A DNA stretch of 64,000 bases from Novosphingobium sp. Chol11 (GCF_900218065.1 NZ_OBMU01000001.1:1088919-1152918), one strand, 5' to 3'. Positions 32,902-42,777 are shown, counted from the stretch's first letter. Numbers and translations are program-made. The notes: generated by a model from the letters alone, not told the origin.

Positions 32902-34043
32902 AGGTTGCGATGATCGATCCGTCGCTCTTTACCGGGCGATATGATGACAGTCTGTGCGCGGCCTTGGCCGGCCAGGGCGCTGACGTGGCCCTGTTCGGAC
33001 GGCCGATGCGCCAGACGGATGCCATCACGCCGGAAGGATATCGCTACGAGCCGCACTATTTCCGGCGGAGCGAGGCGCTGCGCACAAGACTGGGCGAGGG
33101 GAAGGCTTTCCGGCTGCTCAAGGCCGCCGAATATGGCACGGATTGCGCTTTTGGTCGGACCAGCGCTCTGGCAGCAGCAGATGTCGCTCATTTCCAGTGG
33201 TTGCCGCTCGCGCCCGCCGACCGCCTGCTCCTGCGCCGTTTGAAGGGGCGGGTGGCGCTGGTCCATACGGTCCACAATGCGGATGCCTATCATGCGGATG
33301 CTGGTGTGCAGGGCAGGGGATATCGCGCTTTGCTCGACATGTTCGATGCGCTGATCGTGCATGGCGATACGACCCGCGAGGCACTGGAGGCGCAGGGCAT
33401 CGCTTCGGCGCGCATCCATGTTGTGCCGCACCCGCCGATGCGCCTTGCTTCAGCCGGTGCCGCAGATCTGGCCGCCATCGCCGACCCTTCCGTGCCGCGC
33501 TTGCTCTTCTTCGGCACGATCAGGCCCTATAAGGGCGTCGACATATTGATCGACGCATGCCTCTCGCTCTGGCGGGCCGGTCATGTCTTCGAACTGGTCC
33601 TTGCCGGGAAACCCTTCATGGACATCGGCCCGCTGCTCGACAGCGTGAACAAGGCGGGCTTTGGCAACCGGCTGATCACCGATCTTGGCTTCCTCTCCGA
33701 GCATCGGCTCGACGCCCATATGGCGAAGGCGGATGCCATCATCTTTCCCTATCGCCATATCGATTCCAGCGGTGCGTTCCTTTCGGCCCTGCATCATGGC
33801 AAGGCGATGGTGACATCGGACGTGGGCATGTTCGCGGCCCTGCCCGAAGACGTGGCGATCCGTACAACGGCCGGAAATCCAGCCGATCTTGCTCAAGCCC
33901 TCTTGCGGCTCTTCCAAAGCCCCGCCATCAGGCAGACGGCTGGCGCGGCGGCACGCGCCTATGGTGAGACTATGGGCAGTTGGAAGGACATGGCCTTGGC
34001 AACGATCGGCATCTACCGCTCAGTTATGGCCACGTGCGGATGA
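32898..34043 (+). CDS. Glycosyltransferase (GT4 fold)
   Basis: 381 aa GT-B enzyme. N-terminal half with GRYDDSLCAALAGQGADVAL and LVHTVHNADAYHADAG; C-terminal half with RLLFFGTIRPYKGVDILIDA, DLGFLSEHRLDAHMAKADAI and a late FPYRHIDSSGAFLSALHHGK, typical donor-binding elements. It adds a sugar to the growing repeat unit. ATGA overlap with both flippase and FkbM genes. Confidence 0.88.
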   Translation: MKVAMIDPSLFTGRYDDSLCAALAGQGADVALFGRPMRQTDAITPEGYRYEPHYFRRSEALRTRLGEGKAFRLLKAAEYGTDCAFGRTSALAAADVAHFQWLPLAPADRLLLRRLKGRVALVHTVHNADAYHADAGVQGRGYRALLDMFDALIVHGDTTREALEAQGIASARIHVVPHPPMRLASAGAADLAAIADPSVPRLLFFGTIRPYKGVDILIDACLSLWRAGHVFELVLAGKPFMDIGPLLDSVNKAGFGNRLITDLGFLSEHRLDAHMAKADAIIFPYRHIDSSGAFLSALHHGKAMVTSDVGMFAALPEDVAIRTTAGNPADLAQALLRLFQSPAIRQTAGAAARAYGETMGSWKDMALATIGIYRSVMATCG

Positions 34044-34792
34044 GCCGATATGTTCGCGAACTGGCCGACCGCGCGCTGGCGGTGCGCCTCGCCATTGCGG
34101 GCCGTGTGCACCAATATCCTGAAATCCAGGCGCTTCGCCGCTTCCTCTCCGCCTTTGCGATCGATTGCGTGTTCGACGTAGGCGCCAACCGCGGGCAATA
34201 TGCGACCATGTTGCGCAAGGATGCGGGCTTTTCCGGCACGATCCTGTCCTTCGAACCCAATCCCGAGATTTTTGAAGAACTGTCCCGCCGGGCAGCGTCC
34301 GATCGCAAATGGCGTGTCTTCAACCTGGCCTTGTCCGACTTCGACGGGCCAGCCAGCTTCAACATCATGGCGGCCGATCAGTTCAGCTCACTCAAGAAAC
34401 CCTCGGATGAGCAGGATGCGATCTTTGCCGATCGCAATCGTGTCACGCGCACAGTCGAAATGCAGTGCAGGCGGATCGATCGGCTTTTCCCAGAGCTTCA
34501 GGCTGAGCATGGCTTTTCGCGCCCCTTTCTGAAGATGGATACGCAGGGCCATGACCTGTCGGTGTGCGAAGGCGCAGGCGCGATGATCTCCAACATGGCG
34601 GGCGTGCAAACAGAACTTGGCGTGCGGCCCATCTATGAAGGCGGGGCCAGCTATCGCGCCATGATCGACTGGCTGGGAGAGAGGGGCTTCATGCCGTCGG
34701 CCTTCTTCGCCAACAACAAGGGGCATTTTCCCCTCCTCGTCGAAATGGACGGCGTTTTCGTCAACCGGGCGCTGCTCCCGCAAGGAAGCTGA
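34040..34792 (+). CDS. FkbM family methyltransferase
   Basis: 250 aa. FkbM core features: CVFDVGANRGQYATMLRK (SAM loop), GTILSFEPNPEIFEELSRR, then FLKMDTQGHDLSVCEGAG with the conserved Asp-x-Gln/Glu-Gly pattern. FkbM enzymes O-methylate sugars and polyketides. In this operon it probably methylates a sugar of the exopolysaccharide. The start chosen overlaps the previous stop by 4 bases. Confidence 0.9.
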   Translation: MSRYVRELADRALAVRLAIAGRVHQYPEIQALRRFLSAFAIDCVFDVGANRGQYATMLRKDAGFSGTILSFEPNPEIFEELSRRAASDRKWRVFNLALSDFDGPASFNIMAADQFSSLKKPSDEQDAIFADRNRVTRTVEMQCRRIDRLFPELQAEHGFSRPFLKMDTQGHDLSVCEGAGAMISNMAGVQTELGVRPIYEGGASYRAMIDWLGERGFMPSAFFANNKGHFPLLVEMDGVFVNRALLPQGS

Positions 34793-36534
34793 TGTACGCG
34801 CCACCAGTCCGATCTGTTGATGCCCGGCGCCTATTTCTGGCGGGCGCGATCGGCCTTGCCTTATGGGTGGGCGCGACGTTCCTGTGGCATGTAACCTATC
34901 GGCAGGGCGTCAGCCTGGCTGTCATCCTGTTTCTGGATCAGGATTTCCCGGCGCTCCTGGGCGGCCTCTTCCTGATGGCTCTAGCTGCCCCTTTTGCGGA
35001 GGGTATGGGATTTCGCCTGCCCAAGCCGCGCGCGCGCGTGATCGTGCCGCTGATAGTAGTTTTCGGCCTAATCGCCTGGGCCGGTCATTATTGGCTGTTC
35101 CAGAATTATGCGATCTCGCGCGACGAGGAAGTGGCGCGCTTTGCCGCTGCCTATATGCGCGAAGGCTTGCTCGCCCGACCGATCCCCGCCGAATGGGAGC
35201 CCTACCGGCGTGCGATCATGCCGGAGTTTTTCTCTCCCTTCGGCGCCGCAGATTATTGGACCGCCGCCTATCTGCCGGTGAACAGCGCCATCCAGGCGCT
35301 GTTCTGGCGGATGGGTGATCCTAATCTTGCGGGTCCTGCACTGTTGATCGCGGGGCTTTTCGCCCTGTGGCGCGTGGCGCTGCATCTCTTTCCGACGCGG
35401 GGCGATGCTGTTTGGGTGACAATGCTGCTGGCGTTGTCGTCCACGCAGCTGTGGGTCACGGCGATGACCCCCTATGCCATGACTGGCCATTTCGCGCTCA
35501 ACATGATCTGGCTCGCGCTGGTCCTGCGGGGGGGCATTGTGGGGCATGTCAGCGCGGGTGCGGTCGCACTGCTCGCCGCAGGGCTGCACCAATGGCATTT
35601 TCCGCCGATTTTCATCGCGCCCTTCATCTTGTGGATGCTGTTGTCGCGCCGCTGGGCGGTGGCCGCCTTTCACATCCTCGTCCTGGTTGCCATCGTCATC
35701 GTCTGGGCAAAGCTATGGCCGGGTTTCCTCGTCCAACTGCTTGGCCCCGCATCCGATGTACGACCATCCGCAGGGGTCGCGGACAAGGTGGGCAGCTTGT
35801 TCGAACGTTTGGGGGACCGGTGGCAGCCACTGGTCAATCTCAGCCGCTTTGCCGCGTGGAATAACATATTGATGGTGCCGCTCGCCGCGTTGGGCGTGAC
35901 GGCGATGAAGTGGCGCAGCGCGCTCCGAGGCCAGGAGATCGCGCTGCCGCTGGCGCTTGGATGCTTCGCCGGTTGCGCGCTGGCGTTGGCGCAGGGCTAT
36001 GGCTGGGGGTTTCGCTATGCCCATGGCTTCATCGGGCCGTTCTGTCTGCTGGCGGGGCTTGGATGGGCCCGCTTTCGGCCGGCGGCGATGCGGCCGCTCT
36101 ATCTGGGCGTCGTGATCACGCTGGTCATGAGCGCCTTTCTGGTCTGGCGGACCCATGTTTTCGTTGCGCCCTATGCCGCCAGCCACCGCATGATCGATGC
36201 GTCGCAAGCCGACGTCGTCCTGGTGGACCCGCGCGGCGGTCTGTATGTCACCGACCTGGTACGTGGGCGAGACGGAGTGCCGGGACGGCCGATGGTCATG
36301 AACCTCGGCATGCTGACGCTGGAGCAGGTGGACGGGCTTTGCCAACATTATGTCGTGGAGCTGTTCGATCGGGCTGAGTTCCGGCCGCTCGGTGTGCCGC
36401 TCGCCCGCTGGAACCTTGGGCGCATGGATGCGCTGCGCGCCCATATGAAAGCGGTGGGCTGCGACAAGCCCGTCCTTCCGCCACTGGTGGAGACGATCGA
36501 TGAGGCGATGAAAGCTTCGGGCGACGTGCTCTAG
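34792..36534 (+). CDS. Polytopic membrane protein, ArnT/PMT-like (580 aa)
   Basis: About 12 membrane segments, with a first extracytoplasmic loop after helix 4 that carries NYAISRDEEVARFAAAYMRE; an acidic pair at this place is the catalytic region of GT39/GT83-type (ArnT-like) lipid-dependent glycosyltransferases. The C-terminal ~130 residues form a soluble domain. No family can be assigned with certainty; O-antigen ligase or polymerase roles are alternatives. It is the last gene of the polysaccharide operon and its end overlaps the convergent amidohydrolase gene by 4 bases. Confidence 0.7.
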   Translation: MYAPPVRSVDARRLFLAGAIGLALWVGATFLWHVTYRQGVSLAVILFLDQDFPALLGGLFLMALAAPFAEGMGFRLPKPRARVIVPLIVVFGLIAWAGHYWLFQNYAISRDEEVARFAAAYMREGLLARPIPAEWEPYRRAIMPEFFSPFGAADYWTAAYLPVNSAIQALFWRMGDPNLAGPALLIAGLFALWRVALHLFPTRGDAVWVTMLLALSSTQLWVTAMTPYAMTGHFALNMIWLALVLRGGIVGHVSAGAVALLAAGLHQWHFPPIFIAPFILWMLLSRRWAVAAFHILVLVAIVIVWAKLWPGFLVQLLGPASDVRPSAGVADKVGSLFERLGDRWQPLVNLSRFAAWNNILMVPLAALGVTAMKWRSALRGQEIALPLALGCFAGCALALAQGYGWGFRYAHGFIGPFCLLAGLGWARFRPAAMRPLYLGVVITLVMSAFLVWRTHVFVAPYAASHRMIDASQADVVLVDPRGGLYVTDLVRGRDGVPGRPMVMNLGMLTLEQVDGLCQHYVVELFDRAEFRPLGVPLARWNLGRMDALRAHMKAVGCDKPVLPPLVETIDEAMKASGDVL

Positions 36535-38225
36535 GGCTTGCTGCCCTTCATATAGACCCGTTTGCCGCCGATCCAGGTTTCCAGAACCTGCGTGGCCCGT
36601 ACCTCGTTGGGACGAGCGACGGAAATATCCCGGTCTATCAGGATGAAATCGGCCCGCTGTCCGGGGATCAGGCTGCCGAACCGCTTTTCGGCAAAGCCTG
36701 CAAAGGCCGCCTGCCGCGTGTAGCCGTCGAGTGCGGCGTCGAAGCTTACGCGTTGCTGGGGCGTCCATCCGCCAGCGGGTTCGCCCGAGCCGTCTTCCCG
36801 ACTCATCGCTACTGCCATGCCAGCGAACGGGTTGGGTGTCGTAATCGGTGCGCCCGATCCGAATGCCAGCGGGACCCTGTTGTCGAGCATCGCCTTCCAA
36901 GCATAGCCGCCGCTCAATCTCTTTTCCCCCAGACGTCCTACCGATACGCGCCAATCGGTCGCCAACCGCGCGGGTTGCATTGACGCAATGACGCCATTTT
37001 GCCCGAAGCGGGGCAGGTCGGCGGGATCGACGATGGCCGCCTGCTCGATCCGCCAGCGCCTGTCGCCCTTGTAGGTCAGCGCGAGCTCCGTGATCGCGTC
37101 CAGCACCTCGCTATTCGCTGCATCGCCCGTGGCATCGACGGCGATCTGGAAATTGTCCATCGCCGCGCGGCTCATCATGTTGCGCATCTGCGTCGAGGGG
37201 ATCAGCGAATATCCACGCTGCCCGGGCGCGTCCGCATAGTCGGCCTTGAGCCACGCCCCGCGCGAGGCCAGCGATCCATCCAGATCCAGCTTCAGCCCGC
37301 CCATGCGCAGCCGGTCCTCATAGAGCCATGGCGTAGGCTCGGGTCCCGCGATCAGCACCATATTGTCGAGGCCCTGCGCATAGGAGATGATCCGCACCCG
37401 CAGCGCCCCGCGATCAGCCGACCGGCGGAACGCCTGCCAATCCTCAATCGTCGTGCCCATGTCGGCGATGCCGGTGACGCCATTGGCGAGCAGCAACTGC
37501 TGCGCCTTTTCCAGCGCGATGTCCCGGTCTTTAGGGGCGGGAGGGGGAACAACACGTTGGATCATGTCCATCGCCTTGCCCACGAACACGCCGGACGGCT
37601 TGCCTCCGGCCATTTCGATGCGACCGCCCGCTGGCGCCTTGCTCCCCGCGCTTATGTTGGCGGCCCTTATCGCAGCCGAGTTGGCCCAGCCCGCCTGACC
37701 ATCAGCGCTTTCCAGCCAGACCGGCACGTCAGCCGTGGCAACATCGAGTTCAGCCGAGGTCGGGGCGCGATTGAGCCCCCAACGTTCCGCGCTCCAGCCC
37801 CGCCCGATTATCCATTTCCGCCCACCATTGGCGGCGACATATTCCCTTATCCTTGCCTGCGCCTCCGCCAATGATCGCGTCTCGGAAAGGTCGAGTGTTA
37901 CCTGCGTCAGCCCCAGCGCCATGACGTGGCCATGCGCATCGATGAGGCCAGGGATCAGCGTCTTCCCGCCGCCATCCAACTGAAAGTCCAGCCCCTTGGG
38001 CCAGCTCTCGCCCTTCTTGAGTTTCCTTTTGCGGGGCGGCGCTTCATAGCGGCCCGGCAACAGCCTCTCGACCTTGCCTTCATCGTCGATCAGCAGCGCG
38101 CGAAAGCGCACCGTGCGTCCATTGGCGTCGACGGCGATGCCGTTCACATTGTCTATGACGCCGGACGCGAATGCGGGGAACGGCAGAGCGAGCGCGGTGA
38201 CGGCCGCCAAAAGGACTTGATTCAT
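36531..38225 (-). CDS. Exported amidohydrolase family protein (YtcJ-like)
   Basis: 564 aa with a signal peptide (LLAAVTALALPFPAFASG). Amidohydrolase family 3 layout: LIPGLIDAHGHVMALGLTQV (HxH metal site), GRGWSAERWG, NGVTGIADMGTT, later AVDATGDAANSEV, LAFGSGAPITTPNPF and GQRADFILIDRDI at the C-terminus. In these enzymes the usual second His motif is HAIGD; here the corresponding stretch is DATGDAA, so activity may be altered. Overlaps by 4 bases with the downstream end of the upstream reductase gene (operon). Confidence 0.85.
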   Translation of the reverse strand: MNQVLLAAVTALALPFPAFASGVIDNVNGIAVDANGRTVRFRALLIDDEGKVERLLPGRYEAPPRKRKLKKGESWPKGLDFQLDGGGKTLIPGLIDAHGHVMALGLTQVTLDLSETRSLAEAQARIREYVAANGGRKWIIGRGWSAERWGLNRAPTSAELDVATADVPVWLESADGQAGWANSAAIRAANISAGSKAPAGGRIEMAGGKPSGVFVGKAMDMIQRVVPPPAPKDRDIALEKAQQLLLANGVTGIADMGTTIEDWQAFRRSADRGALRVRIISYAQGLDNMVLIAGPEPTPWLYEDRLRMGGLKLDLDGSLASRGAWLKADYADAPGQRGYSLIPSTQMRNMMSRAAMDNFQIAVDATGDAANSEVLDAITELALTYKGDRRWRIEQAAIVDPADLPRFGQNGVIASMQPARLATDWRVSVGRLGEKRLSGGYAWKAMLDNRVPLAFGSGAPITTPNPFAGMAVAMSREDGSGEPAGGWTPQQRVSFDAALDGYTRQAAFAGFAEKRFGSLIPGQRADFILIDRDISVARPNEVRATQVLETWIGGKRVYMKGSKP

Positions 38226-39091
38226 GCCTTGGTGATCCGCCGGACCAGCGCGCTCGTATCCTGCCGGCTGCCACCCATCGCCTGCACATCGGCATAGAAT
38301 TGATCGACCAATGCGGTCACGGGCAGGGTCGCACCATTGGCGCGCGCTTCTTCAAGGGCAAGGCCCAGATCCTTGCGCATCCAATCAATGGCGAAGCCGA
38401 AATCGAAATTGTCCTGAGCCATGGTCTTCCAACGATTTTCCATCTGCCAACTCTGCGCCGCGCCCCCCGATACAGCTTCGAAGACCTTGTCCAGATCGAG
38501 TTCGGCCGCCTGGGCGAAGCGCAGCGCTTCGGAAAGCCCCTGCAGAACGCCGGCTATGCAGATCTGGTTCACCATCTTGGTTGTCTGGCCCGCGCCTGCG
38601 CCGCCGACATGCACGATGCGCGCGGCATAGCTTTGCATGACGATCCTCGCCGCTTCGACAGCAGGCCCGGTTCCCCCGCACATGATGGAGAGGCGGCCAT
38701 TCTCCGCGCCCGCCTGTCCACCTGAAACCGGGGCGTCGACGCAATGCAGTCCCCGGCTTTCGCCTTCGACGAACAGCTGCCGTGCAATCCGCGCGGACAC
38801 GGTGGTGTGATCTATGAAGAGGCTGCCCGGCTTCATCGAGCGGAATGCGCCTTCCTTGCCGAGGGTCACTTGCGAAAGGTCATCGTCATTACCGACGCAG
38901 CTGATCACGATTTCGGCCTCTTCCGCCGCCTTGGCCGGGCTGACGGCGACGGCGCCGCCATAGGCCTCCGCCCATTGCTTCGCCTTGCCGATCGACCGGT
39001 TATAGACGGTCAGCTGGTGCCCGGCCTTCGCCAGATGTCCGGCGACGGGGCCGCCCATGACGCCCAGACCGATAAACGCGATATTAGCCAT
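38222..39091 (-). CDS. NAD(P)-dependent beta-hydroxyacid dehydrogenase (HIBADH family)
   Basis: 289 aa: IAFIGLGVMGGPVAGHLAKA (NAD(P) loop), FIDHTTVSARIARQL, DAPVSGGQAGAENGRLSIMC (substrate motif), GGAGAGQTTKMVNQ with the catalytic Lys, and the helical C-terminal domain. Members oxidise 3-hydroxyisobutyrate, tartronate semialdehyde or related acids; the exact substrate is not visible. Start at 39091 has GAGG 4 bases upstream. It overlaps the amidohydrolase start by 4 bases. Confidence 0.9.
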   Translation of the reverse strand: MANIAFIGLGVMGGPVAGHLAKAGHQLTVYNRSIGKAKQWAEAYGGAVAVSPAKAAEEAEIVISCVGNDDDLSQVTLGKEGAFRSMKPGSLFIDHTTVSARIARQLFVEGESRGLHCVDAPVSGGQAGAENGRLSIMCGGTGPAVEAARIVMQSYAARIVHVGGAGAGQTTKMVNQICIAGVLQGLSEALRFAQAAELDLDKVFEAVSGGAAQSWQMENRWKTMAQDNFDFGFAIDWMRKDLGLALEEARANGATLPVTALVDQFYADVQAMGGSRQDTSALVRRITKA

Positions 39092-39188
39092 ATGCCTCGT
39101 ACAGTTAGCCGCGTGGCCTTTTGCCATAGGGCGAGATTTCGCCAAGGGCCAGTTCCTTCCGAGCTAAATTTCCGCTAGGGGCGAGCGC

Positions 39189-40436
39189 ATGAACACGTTG
39201 AGCAAGATCGAAAGCGCAATGCCGCTGCCCGTAACCGTCGATGACATATTGGCGGCGCGCGTGCGGATTTCGGGCGCGGTCGTGCACACCCCGACGCTGA
39301 TCAGCCAGACCTTGTCCGACATGCTCGGATGCAAGGTTTACCTTAAGTTCGAAAATCTTCAGTTCACCGCCGCTTATAAGGAGCGTGGCGCGCTCAATCG
39401 CCTGCTTCAGCTGGATGCTGCTGCAAAGGAAAAAGGCGTGATCGCCGCATCCGCCGGCAATCATGCACAGGGCCTTGCCTATCACGGCCGCCTCCTGGGC
39501 GTGCCCGTGACGATCGTCATGCCAGTGACGACGCCGACCGTGAAGGTCACGCAGACGCAGGGGCATGGCGCGACGGTGGTGCTGCATGGCGAGAAGTTTG
39601 ACGATGCCAGCACATATGCGCGCCAGCTCGCCAAGGAACATGGGCTGACCTTCGTCCATCCCTTCGATGAACCGGACATCATGGCGGGGCAGGGCACTGT
39701 CGCGCTTGAGATGCTGGAGGACGCGCCGGAGATCGACACACTCGTCATACCGATCGGCGGCGGCGGCCTGTTTTCCGGTATGGCCACGGCGGCCAAGGCG
39801 ATGAAACCTGACATCCGCATCTATGGCGTGCAGGCGGAACTCTATCCGTCCATGTACAGCCACATCAAGCAGACGAACCTGGCCTGCGATGGCGATACGC
39901 TGGCGGAAGGCATTGCCGTCAAGCAGCCTGGCGAGCTGACGCGCCGCTTCGTGGAGCGTCTGGCGGATGATGTGCTGCTCGTCGATGAACGCCATTTGGA
40001 AGAAGCGCTGAGCCTGCTGCTCCAGATCGAGAAGACGGTGGTCGAGGGCGCGGGTGCGGCTGGCCTCGCCGCGCTGCTGACGCATAAGGAATTGTTCGCG
40101 GGCCGTAATGTGGGCCTGATCCTGACGGGCGGCAACATCGATCCGCGCCTTCTGGCGAACGTGCTGCTGCGTGACCTCGCGCGCTCGGGCCGCCTGGCGC
40201 GGCTGCGCATCATCCTGCAGGATCGTCCTGGCGCTTTGTTCCATGTCGCGCGCATCTTCGATCAGGAAGCGGTCAACATCCTGGAACTGTCGCACCAGCG
40301 TATCTTCACCAATCTTCCGGCGAAGGGCCTCAGCCTGGATGTCGAATGTGAAACGCGCGATGGCGAGCATCTCGACCGTCTGATCACGGCGCTCAAAGCC
40401 GCTGGATATGAGGTCGCGCCGATCGAGGTTGCGTGA
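39189..40436 (+). CDS. ilvA: Threonine ammonia-lyase
   Basis: 415 aa PLP fold-type II enzyme: Schiff-base Lys in FTAAYKERGALN, ASAGNHAQGLAYHG, the phosphate-binding loop IPIGGGGLFSGMA, and a C-terminal ACT-like domain (RLRIILQDRPGALFHVARIF) starting near residue 338. The single ACT domain is typical of the shorter allosteric form. It deaminates threonine to 2-oxobutyrate, the first step of isoleucine synthesis. Divergent from the HIBADH gene. Confidence 0.93.
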   Translation: MNTLSKIESAMPLPVTVDDILAARVRISGAVVHTPTLISQTLSDMLGCKVYLKFENLQFTAAYKERGALNRLLQLDAAAKEKGVIAASAGNHAQGLAYHGRLLGVPVTIVMPVTTPTVKVTQTQGHGATVVLHGEKFDDASTYARQLAKEHGLTFVHPFDEPDIMAGQGTVALEMLEDAPEIDTLVIPIGGGGLFSGMATAAKAMKPDIRIYGVQAELYPSMYSHIKQTNLACDGDTLAEGIAVKQPGELTRRFVERLADDVLLVDERHLEEALSLLLQIEKTVVEGAGAAGLAALLTHKELFAGRNVGLILTGGNIDPRLLANVLLRDLARSGRLARLRIILQDRPGALFHVARIFDQEAVNILELSHQRIFTNLPAKGLSLDVECETRDGEHLDRLITALKAAGYEVAPIEVA

Positions 40437-40557
40437 TTTGCGCCTTGATCCGGGGCGGCGCATTTTTCGTGGTAAATAACCTTTTCACGGACGGCTGCGG
40501 GCGTCATAGTCTGTCCATGACTCAAGTTTGGCGCAGCGTTTTGACGGAGACCGTGGC

Positions 40558-41376
40558 GTGAGCGCACCATTTCGTTTCCCGCGCTTCTTCGTGACGAACC
40601 CCAGCCCGTGCCCCTACCTGCCGGGCCGCAGCGAGCGTAAGGTTTTCACTGAACTGAACGGCGACAATGCGTCGGAATTGAATGACGCGCTTGGCCGCAT
40701 TGGTTTCCGCCGCAGCCAGAACGTCGCCTATCGGCCGAGTTGCGCCGACTGCTCCGCCTGTGTTTCGGTGCGTGTGGTGGCGGGCGAATTCACGCCCAAC
40801 GCCACGCAGCGCAAGCTCATCCGTCGCAACAGCGACCTGGTCGTGACGGCTTGCAAGCCTTGGTCGACCGAAGAACAGTTCGAACTGCTCCAACGTTATC
40901 TCAAGGCGCGCCACCCCGGCGGCGGCATGACCGAGATGGACGAGATGGATTTCGCCGACATGGTCGAACAGACTCCGGTCGAAAGCCATGTGGTCGAATA
41001 TCGCGAGCCGGGCAGGAATGGCCGCCCCGGCAAGCTGATCGGCGCATGCCTCACCGACCGGCAGGGCGATGGCCTGTCGATGATCTACAGCTTCTTCGAT
41101 ACGGAGCTGGAGCATCGCAAGGGCCTCGGCAACTTCATCATCATGGATCATATCCTGCGCGCCGCGAAAGCCGGTCTGCCCTATGTGTATCTCGGCTACT
41201 GGGTCGAAGGTTCGCAGCGGATGCAATATAAGGTCCGCTATCGTCCGCTCGAAAAGTTGAGCCGCAGCGGCTGGGTCCGTTTCGACCCGATGGAGCAGGA
41301 TCGGGCCATTCAAGGCGTTCTGCCGCGCGACGAACCGCCGCTGCCGATCGAACTGGCGGGCATCTTCCGGAAATGA
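40558..41376 (+). CDS. bpt: Arginyl/leucyl-tRNA-protein transferase (Bpt type)
   Basis: 272 aa. [20 protein letters not shown] and [20 protein letters not shown] carry the conserved N-terminal Cys residues of the ATE/Bpt family; further [13 protein letters not shown] [20 protein letters not shown] and [19 protein letters not shown]. It transfers Leu (or Arg) from tRNA to N-terminal acidic residues, marking proteins for ClpSAP. The GTG at 40558 has GGAG 8 bases upstream and starts the protein where family members usually begin. Confidence 0.93.
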   Translation: MSAPFRFPRFFVTNPSPCPYLPGRSERKVFTELNGDNASELNDALGRIGFRRSQNVAYRPSCADCSACVSVRVVAGEFTPNATQRKLIRRNSDLVVTACKPWSTEEQFELLQRYLKARHPGGGMTEMDEMDFADMVEQTPVESHVVEYREPGRNGRPGKLIGACLTDRQGDGLSMIYSFFDTELEHRKGLGNFIIMDHILRAAKAGLPYVYLGYWVEGSQRMQYKVRYRPLEKLSRSGWVRFDPMEQDRAIQGVLPRDEPPLPIELAGIFRK

Positions 41377-41386
41377 TGATTGTTCG

Positions 41387-41409
41387 GAGCGCTTTTGGCG
41401 CTTCTTTAG
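41387..41409. terminator. Weak terminator-like hairpin between convergent genes
   Basis: AGCGC / GCGCT stem of 5 bp with a 5-base loop followed by TCTTT, 11 bases after the bpt stop and just before the end of the convergent VOC gene. The stem is short, so this is tentative. Confidence 0.3.
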
Positions 41410-41412
41410 GAC

Positions 41413-41790
41413 CTATTTCGCGACAAGCGTGACAGCCTCGATCTTGTTGCCGTCGGGATCACGGACGAATGCGCCATAATAGTGCGCATCATAGTTCGGC
41501 CGCACGCCCGGCGCTCCCTCGTCCGTTCCGCCCAGTTCCAGCGCCAGCCGATGAAACTCCCGCACGGTGTCCCGGTCGGCTGCCTCGAAACAGATATGGA
41601 CGCCGTTCCCGGATGATGCCCGTTCTCCATCCACCGGCGTTTCCACGCTGAACACCACGTCCGTGACGCCATAATCTAGCGAATGCGGATAGTCCCGGAC
41701 GCTGCGATATCCCAGTAGCGCCATCAGCGGGTCATAAAAGGCCCGTGCGCGTTCGACGTCATTGGTTCCAACCGACACATGATGAAGCAT
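41413..41790 (-). CDS. VOC family protein (glyoxalase/bleomycin-resistance fold)
   Basis: 125 aa, a single pair of beta-alpha-beta3 modules: MLHHVSVGTNDVERARAFYD at the start, VHICFEAADRDTVREFHRLA in the middle, and DAHYYGAFVRDPDGNKIEAV at the end, with metal-ligand positions His3 and Glu near the C-terminus. Substrate unknown. The start at 41790 has GGGAGG 6 bases upstream. Confidence 0.9.
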   Translation of the reverse strand: MLHHVSVGTNDVERARAFYDPLMALLGYRSVRDYPHSLDYGVTDVVFSVETPVDGERASSGNGVHICFEAADRDTVREFHRLALELGGTDEGAPGVRPNYDAHYYGAFVRDPDGNKIEAVTLVAK

Positions 41791-41881
41791 GTCTCGCCTC
41801 CCGGTAGCCATGGTTTGCTGCCAGGCTAAAACCGCTGACTCAGGCTGTGGTTGCGTTGGTCGCCCTGACGACGCGTGTCGG

Positions 41882-42652
41882 TTAGCGGGGATCGATCACT
41901 ATCGTCGTGGTTGTCGCCCCGGGATAATAATAGCCGCCAGCGATGTAGCCGGGAGCCTGCGTCGTCGTCACCATCGGTGCTCCGGGACCGCTGTGATGAA
42001 CCACGGCAGGCGGTGCTGAATAAGGCGGAGCGTCATAGTCGACACCGTAGTTGCTCCGCGCTTCGCCTTCGAAGCGGCCCTCATATTCGCCGCTCATTGT
42101 CCGGCCGTTCTCATCGCGCCAGGTTCCGGTCCAGCGCCCCTCATGTTCATGAGGTGGCGGAGGAGGGCTGTCATGCGCGGTCACATCGTCATCATAGGGG
42201 ACGCCCGGCCGTGCGCGATCACCATCTTGAGCATCCCAATCGACGTTGCTGCGATAGTCGCGCACACGTCCGTGATCGTCGACCATCACCGCATCATCAT
42301 AATAGCGGGACCAGCCATATCCGGCGACCGGTGCCGGAAGGCCATAGCTGCCATGATCTCCGACGCGATAGGCGGGGCGGGTCCAGTAGGAAGGCAGGAC
42401 ATAGCCCACCACCGGCTTCCTGTAGGCACCCCACCCGCCCGGCGCATACCATCCTGCGAACCAACGGCCCTGAACGCGCGGACCCCAGCGATGAACGACG
42501 GTCCCGCGATGCATCCCGGCATGAACAGAGCGCGCGCCGGAAAAGCCTTTGCCCATCATCGGGAGCGCTGCGCCGCTGCCACTTGCCATTGCCGGTGTGG
42601 CAAGGCCGACAGCAAGGCCGGTGCCTGCCAGCATGATGCTCCAGATCCGCAT
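41882..42652 (-). CDS. RcnB-like exported protein
   Basis: 256 aa with a signal peptide (MRIWSIMLAGTGLAVGLATPAMA). The middle part carries the RcnB pattern of aromatic and Gly/Pro-rich repeats ending with YWTRPAYRVGDHGSYGLPAP and WSRYYDDAVMVDDHGRVRDY. RcnB in enterobacteria is a periplasmic partner in Ni/Co homeostasis; the long C-terminal Pro/Tyr/Gly-rich extension is typical of sphingomonad versions, and its role is not known. Start supported by GGGGAG 6 bases upstream. Confidence 0.85.
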   Translation of the reverse strand: MRIWSIMLAGTGLAVGLATPAMASGSGAALPMMGKGFSGARSVHAGMHRGTVVHRWGPRVQGRWFAGWYAPGGWGAYRKPVVGYVLPSYWTRPAYRVGDHGSYGLPAPVAGYGWSRYYDDAVMVDDHGRVRDYRSNVDWDAQDGDRARPGVPYDDDVTAHDSPPPPPHEHEGRWTGTWRDENGRTMSGEYEGRFEGEARSNYGVDYDAPPYSAPPAVVHHSGPGAPMVTTTQAPGYIAGGYYYPGATTTTIVIDPR

Positions 42653-42777
42653 GCGAAACTCCCCGTTGTTCAAGGCCGCCCCATGCGCAGCCGCGATGTT
42701 AACGGTTGGTTTAGCATGATGATCCATCCCGATCCACGCGGGTGGAGGGCGAAGCCTGTCCCGAAACGAAGCAGCTT

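Noticed and set aside
39105..40463. Minus-strand 452-codon frame opposite ilvA
   Set aside because: Antisense shadow; the ilvA reading frame has all catalytic motifs.
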